The notes under the pieces: model-generated
Told to the model about the DNA's origin: nothing
The model's database searches: none
The model's input: only the letters and a program-made list of their open reading frames with translations
Assembly (NCBI RefSeq): GCF_002368115.1
Contig: NZ_AP018316.1
Location: 1,297,193 to 1,361,192, forward strand
From: Dolichospermum compactum NIES-806
GTDB taxonomy: Bacteria; Cyanobacteriota; Cyanobacteriia; Cyanobacteriales; Nostocaceae
Reading direction: 5' to 3'
DNA length: 64,000 nt
Shown here: positions 61,911 through 64,000 of the stretch, piece by piece
How positions within the stretch are numbered: position 1 is the stretch's first letter
Layout: each line of letters starts with the position of its first letter
Translations under genes and position numbers: made by a program

Positions 61911-62909
61911 ATGATAACTTCCCAGGGATTTGGCAAAATCTGCGAATTTTCTAATTTCACTCCACAACTGCAAACAGAAAATGATGTGGATAATAGTAAA
62001 TTAATTTACTTACCAGGGACGAATTGTCCTTTAAAAACCCATACTTCTTTGTCAGCGTTTACTTCTTATCGAGTTGGTGGAGAAGCTGAACACTATGTTT
62101 CTCCCTATGATCTAGAAGCGTTACAAGTAAGTATTGAGTACGCAAAAGAAAATAATTTAGCAATCACAGTATTGGGCGCTGGTTCTAATTTGTTGGTGAG
62201 CGATCGCGGCATACCCGGTTTAGTCATTGCCACTCGGCATCTCCGGTCTAAAAACTTTAACCCAGCTACAGGTCAATTAACTGTATCCGCCGGCGAACCC
62301 ATCCCTACTCTAGCATGGGACGCAGCCGCTTTAGGATGGGAAGGATTAGAATGGGCTGTGGGTATTCCTGGAACTGTAGGCGGTGCAGTGGTAATGAATG
62401 CTGGAGCGCATAGTAGCTGTATCGCAGATATGTTAGTTAGCGCTCAAGTTCTTTCCCCCGATGGAACTTTGGTAACTCTCACCCCAGAGGAATTAGGCTA
62501 TACATACCGCAGTTCACAGCTACAAGGTGGTAAGCGAATTGTCACTCAAGCCACCTTCCAACTGCAACCAGGAGCAGATCCTGTGCAAGTGACAGCTAGA
62601 ACTAAGGAACATAAAAAACACCGACTTAGCACCCAACCTTACAGCTATCCTAGTTGTGGCAGTGTATTTAGAAATCCTAAACCCTATACGGCTGGTTGGT
62701 TAATTGAACAAACCGGACTCAAGGGTTATCAATTAGGAGGAGCGCAAGTTGCCCAACTTCATGCTAATTTTATCGTCAATCGGGGAGGAGCTAAAGCCAG
62801 TGATATTTTCTCCCTCATTCGTCATGTTCAAAATGAGGTGCAAGAACGCTGGTCAATTTGGCTAGAACCAGAAGTGAAAATGTTGGGTGAGTTTCAAGCA
62901 GGTTGCTAA
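61911..62909 (+). CDS. murB: UDP-N-acetylenolpyruvoylglucosamine reductase
   Basis: 332-aa FAD enzyme making UDP-MurNAc, the substrate of MurC. Motifs: TSYRVGGEAEHYVSP, VLGAGSNLLVSDRGIPG, WAVGIPGTVGGAVVMNAGAH, YTYRSSQLQ (active-site Tyr/Arg), SYPSCGSVFRNP and the final Glu region. An N-terminal extension of ~35 residues before the first conserved segment leaves the exact start uncertain. Confidence 0.96.
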   Translation: MITSQGFGKICEFSNFTPQLQTENDVDNSKLIYLPGTNCPLKTHTSLSAFTSYRVGGEAEHYVSPYDLEALQVSIEYAKENNLAITVLGAGSNLLVSDRGIPGLVIATRHLRSKNFNPATGQLTVSAGEPIPTLAWDAAALGWEGLEWAVGIPGTVGGAVVMNAGAHSSCIADMLVSAQVLSPDGTLVTLTPEELGYTYRSSQLQGGKRIVTQATFQLQPGADPVQVTARTKEHKKHRLSTQPYSYPSCGSVFRNPKPYTAGWLIEQTGLKGYQLGGAQVAQLHANFIVNRGGAKASDIFSLIRHVQNEVQERWSIWLEPEVKMLGEFQAGC

Positions 62910-62913
62910 ATAA

Positions 62914-62942
62914 AGGCAAGAGGCAAGAGGCAAGAGGCAAGA
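62914..62942. repeat. GGCAAGA heptamer array
   Basis: About four GGCAAGA units immediately after murB, followed by ACCAATT units to about 62990. Confidence 0.8.
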
Positions 62943-63047
62943 GTAATTAAATTACCAATTACCAATTACCAATCACCCATCACCAATGACTCATCGCATC
63001 TATAATTGAATTTGATTTCTAAACAACCGTACAGCGGATAACCAGTT

Positions 63048-63395
63048 ATGGCAGAAAAAGGACAGGGATTTGGCTTTGGCTTAGGCAAAATGAAAGAACT
63101 AGCCGAAGCATTTAAAAAAGCGCAACAAGTTCAAGAAGGTGCAAAGCGTCTTCAAGAAGAATTGGAGCAAATGGAGATTCTCGGAGAATCTGGTGGTGGA
63201 CTTGTTAAAGTTATTGTCAGTGGCAACCAAGAACCCAAACGAGTAGAAATTGCTCCATCTGCTTTAGCAGAAGGTCCAGAAGTGCTTTCTGATTTAGTCG
63301 CAGCGGCAATGAAAGATGCCTATAAAAAGTCCACCGAAACCATGCGAGAACGGATGGAAGACCTAACCAGTGGACTGGAATTACCTGGAATGTAG
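63048..63395 (+). CDS. YbaB/EbfC nucleoid-associated protein
   Basis: A 115-aa DNA-binding dimer of the YbaB family. N-terminal helix MKELAEAFKKAQQVQEGAKRLQEELEQMEILGESGGGLVKVIVSGN, then VLSDLVAAAMKDAYKKSTETMRERM. A Gly/Phe-rich N-terminus (KGQGFGFGLGKM) is a cyanobacterial feature. It commonly follows murC-murB in cyanobacteria. Confidence 0.93.
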   Translation: MAEKGQGFGFGLGKMKELAEAFKKAQQVQEGAKRLQEELEQMEILGESGGGLVKVIVSGNQEPKRVEIAPSALAEGPEVLSDLVAAAMKDAYKKSTETMRERMEDLTSGLELPGM

Positions 63396-63642
63396 TCACT
63401 CAATTTTGGATTTACGATTTTGGATTTTGGATTGACTCCAACCTAAAGTGTAGAAGCTCGAAAATTTTGGATTTGGAATTGACGTTAGCGAAGCGTACGC
63501 AGCGCAGCGAGTATTTTTCCGTTCTCAAGGATGGGGACTCGTACCAAATTTTTTTATCTAAAATCTAAAATCTAAAATTCCCGGTCAGTGGTCAGTAGTG
63601 TAAAATAACTGGCAACTGACACAAAACTTAAATCAAAATATT
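63396..63642. repeat. heptamer runs and GCGAAGCGTACGC repeat
   Basis: TTTTGGA/TTTACGA runs, the palindromic GACGTTAGCGAAGCGTACGC with GCAGCGAG, and ATCTAAA units. No gene. Confidence 0.65.
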
Positions 63643-64000
63643 ATGCCTTATAAGTTACTGTTTGTCTGCCTTGGGAATATTTGCCGATCGCCATCGGCAG
63701 AAAATATTATGAATCATCTGATTGACCAAGCCAGTTTAAATAATACAATTCTTTGCGATTCTGCCGGTACTGCTGGTTATCACATTGGTGCAGCGCCGGA
63801 TAGACGCATGAGCGCCGCAGCAGAGAATAAGTTAGGATTTAAACTCATTGGCCAAGCTCGGCAATTTCAAATCCGTGACTTTCAAGAGTTTGATTTGATT
63901 TTGGCAATGGATCGTAATAATTATGATGATATCCTCGCTGTTGACCGTTCTGGGCAATATCATTCCAAAGTTAGGTTGATGTGCGATTTTTGCTCTACAC
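63643..64000 (+). CDS. low-molecular-weight protein tyrosine phosphatase (5' part)
   Basis: 119 codons are visible before the window ends. The active-site loop VCLGNICRSPSAE (C-x5-R-S) is at the N-terminus, followed by CDSAGTAGYHIGAAPDRRM and FDLILAMDRNNYDDI. Dephosphorylates tyrosine or arginine on proteins. The C-terminal DP motif is outside the window. Confidence 0.93.
   Translation, partial: MPYKLLFVCLGNICRSPSAENIMNHLIDQASLNNTILCDSAGTAGYHIGAAPDRRMSAAAENKLGFKLIGQARQFQIRDFQEFDLILAMDRNNYDDILAVDRSGQYHSKVRLMCDFCST

Overview
The window is chromosomal DNA from a heterocyst-forming, nitrogen-fixing filamentous cyanobacterium (order Nostocales, Anabaena/Dolichospermum-like; species not resolvable from sequence alone). 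Grounds: a cyanobacterial nif cluster in the order nifB-fdxN-nifS-nifU-nifH-nifD with nifP-nifV-nifZ-nifT diverging from it, programmed-excision elements inside nif genes, GCGATCGC (HIP1) octamers, heptanucleotide tandem arrays (STRR-like), and Ycf35/Ycf46/GUN4/Uma2-type families. Base composition is AT-rich throughout.

Left part (1-16.4 kb, minus strand): the nif operon in its vegetative-cell, interrupted form. nifD is cut at the classical 11-bp repeat GGATTACTCCG (3398-3408); bases 1-3397 are the inner end of the nifD element, which runs off the window. nifH is split into a 5' part (11613-12045) and a 3' part (4935-5382) by a 6,238-bp element bounded by CTTCACGG repeats. Joining the repeats gives one exact 290-codon NifH frame. 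This element carries its own XisA/XisC-like recombinase, a nuclease-like gene, toxin-antitoxin genes (one broken) and a 749-aa WD40 protein. nifU, nifS, fdxN and nifB follow, with heptamer arrays in the spacers.

16.4-22.8 kb: the nifB and nifP control regions share a matching arrangement of motifs (GAGTACA, GAGTACA, 22-bp-phased CTNGTACCCCT copies, GAGTACA). Then come nifP, two small conserved genes, the overlapping nifV-nifZ-nifT, and a 2Fe-2S protein.

22.8-31.3 kb: accessory region with vapC remnants, an MNT-HEPN pair and many dispersed repeats. Three tandem paralogues share an almost identical 5' module. Two end in a formylglycine-synthase-like (C-type lectin fold) domain whose last ~35 codons look like the variable region of a diversity-generating retroelement (DGR); the third ends in a GUN4 domain. 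No reverse transcriptase or template repeat was seen. A Ycf46-like AAA ATPase follows.

31.3-50.9 kb: a direct tandem duplication, unit 9,765 bp, copies 31346-41110 and 41111-50875, with identical predicted proteins. Each copy has Ycf35/DUF1257, DUF2997, a GrpE-like protein, an Hsp70-like protein, an ISAs1 transposase remnant, a secreted protein, an acyltransferase, prolyl-tRNA synthetase, a Uma2 remnant and a GerMN protein. The copies meet where two different heptamer arrays are fused.

50.9-64 kb: mostly housekeeping: accB, efp, a lumenal cyclophilin-type isomerase, a frame broken by two TAA codons, an HSDR_N-like protein, Uma2, a solo tnpB element, thiL, gap2, murC, murB, ybaB and the start of a low-molecular-weight phosphatase gene. 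No rRNA, tRNA or CRISPR array was recognised.
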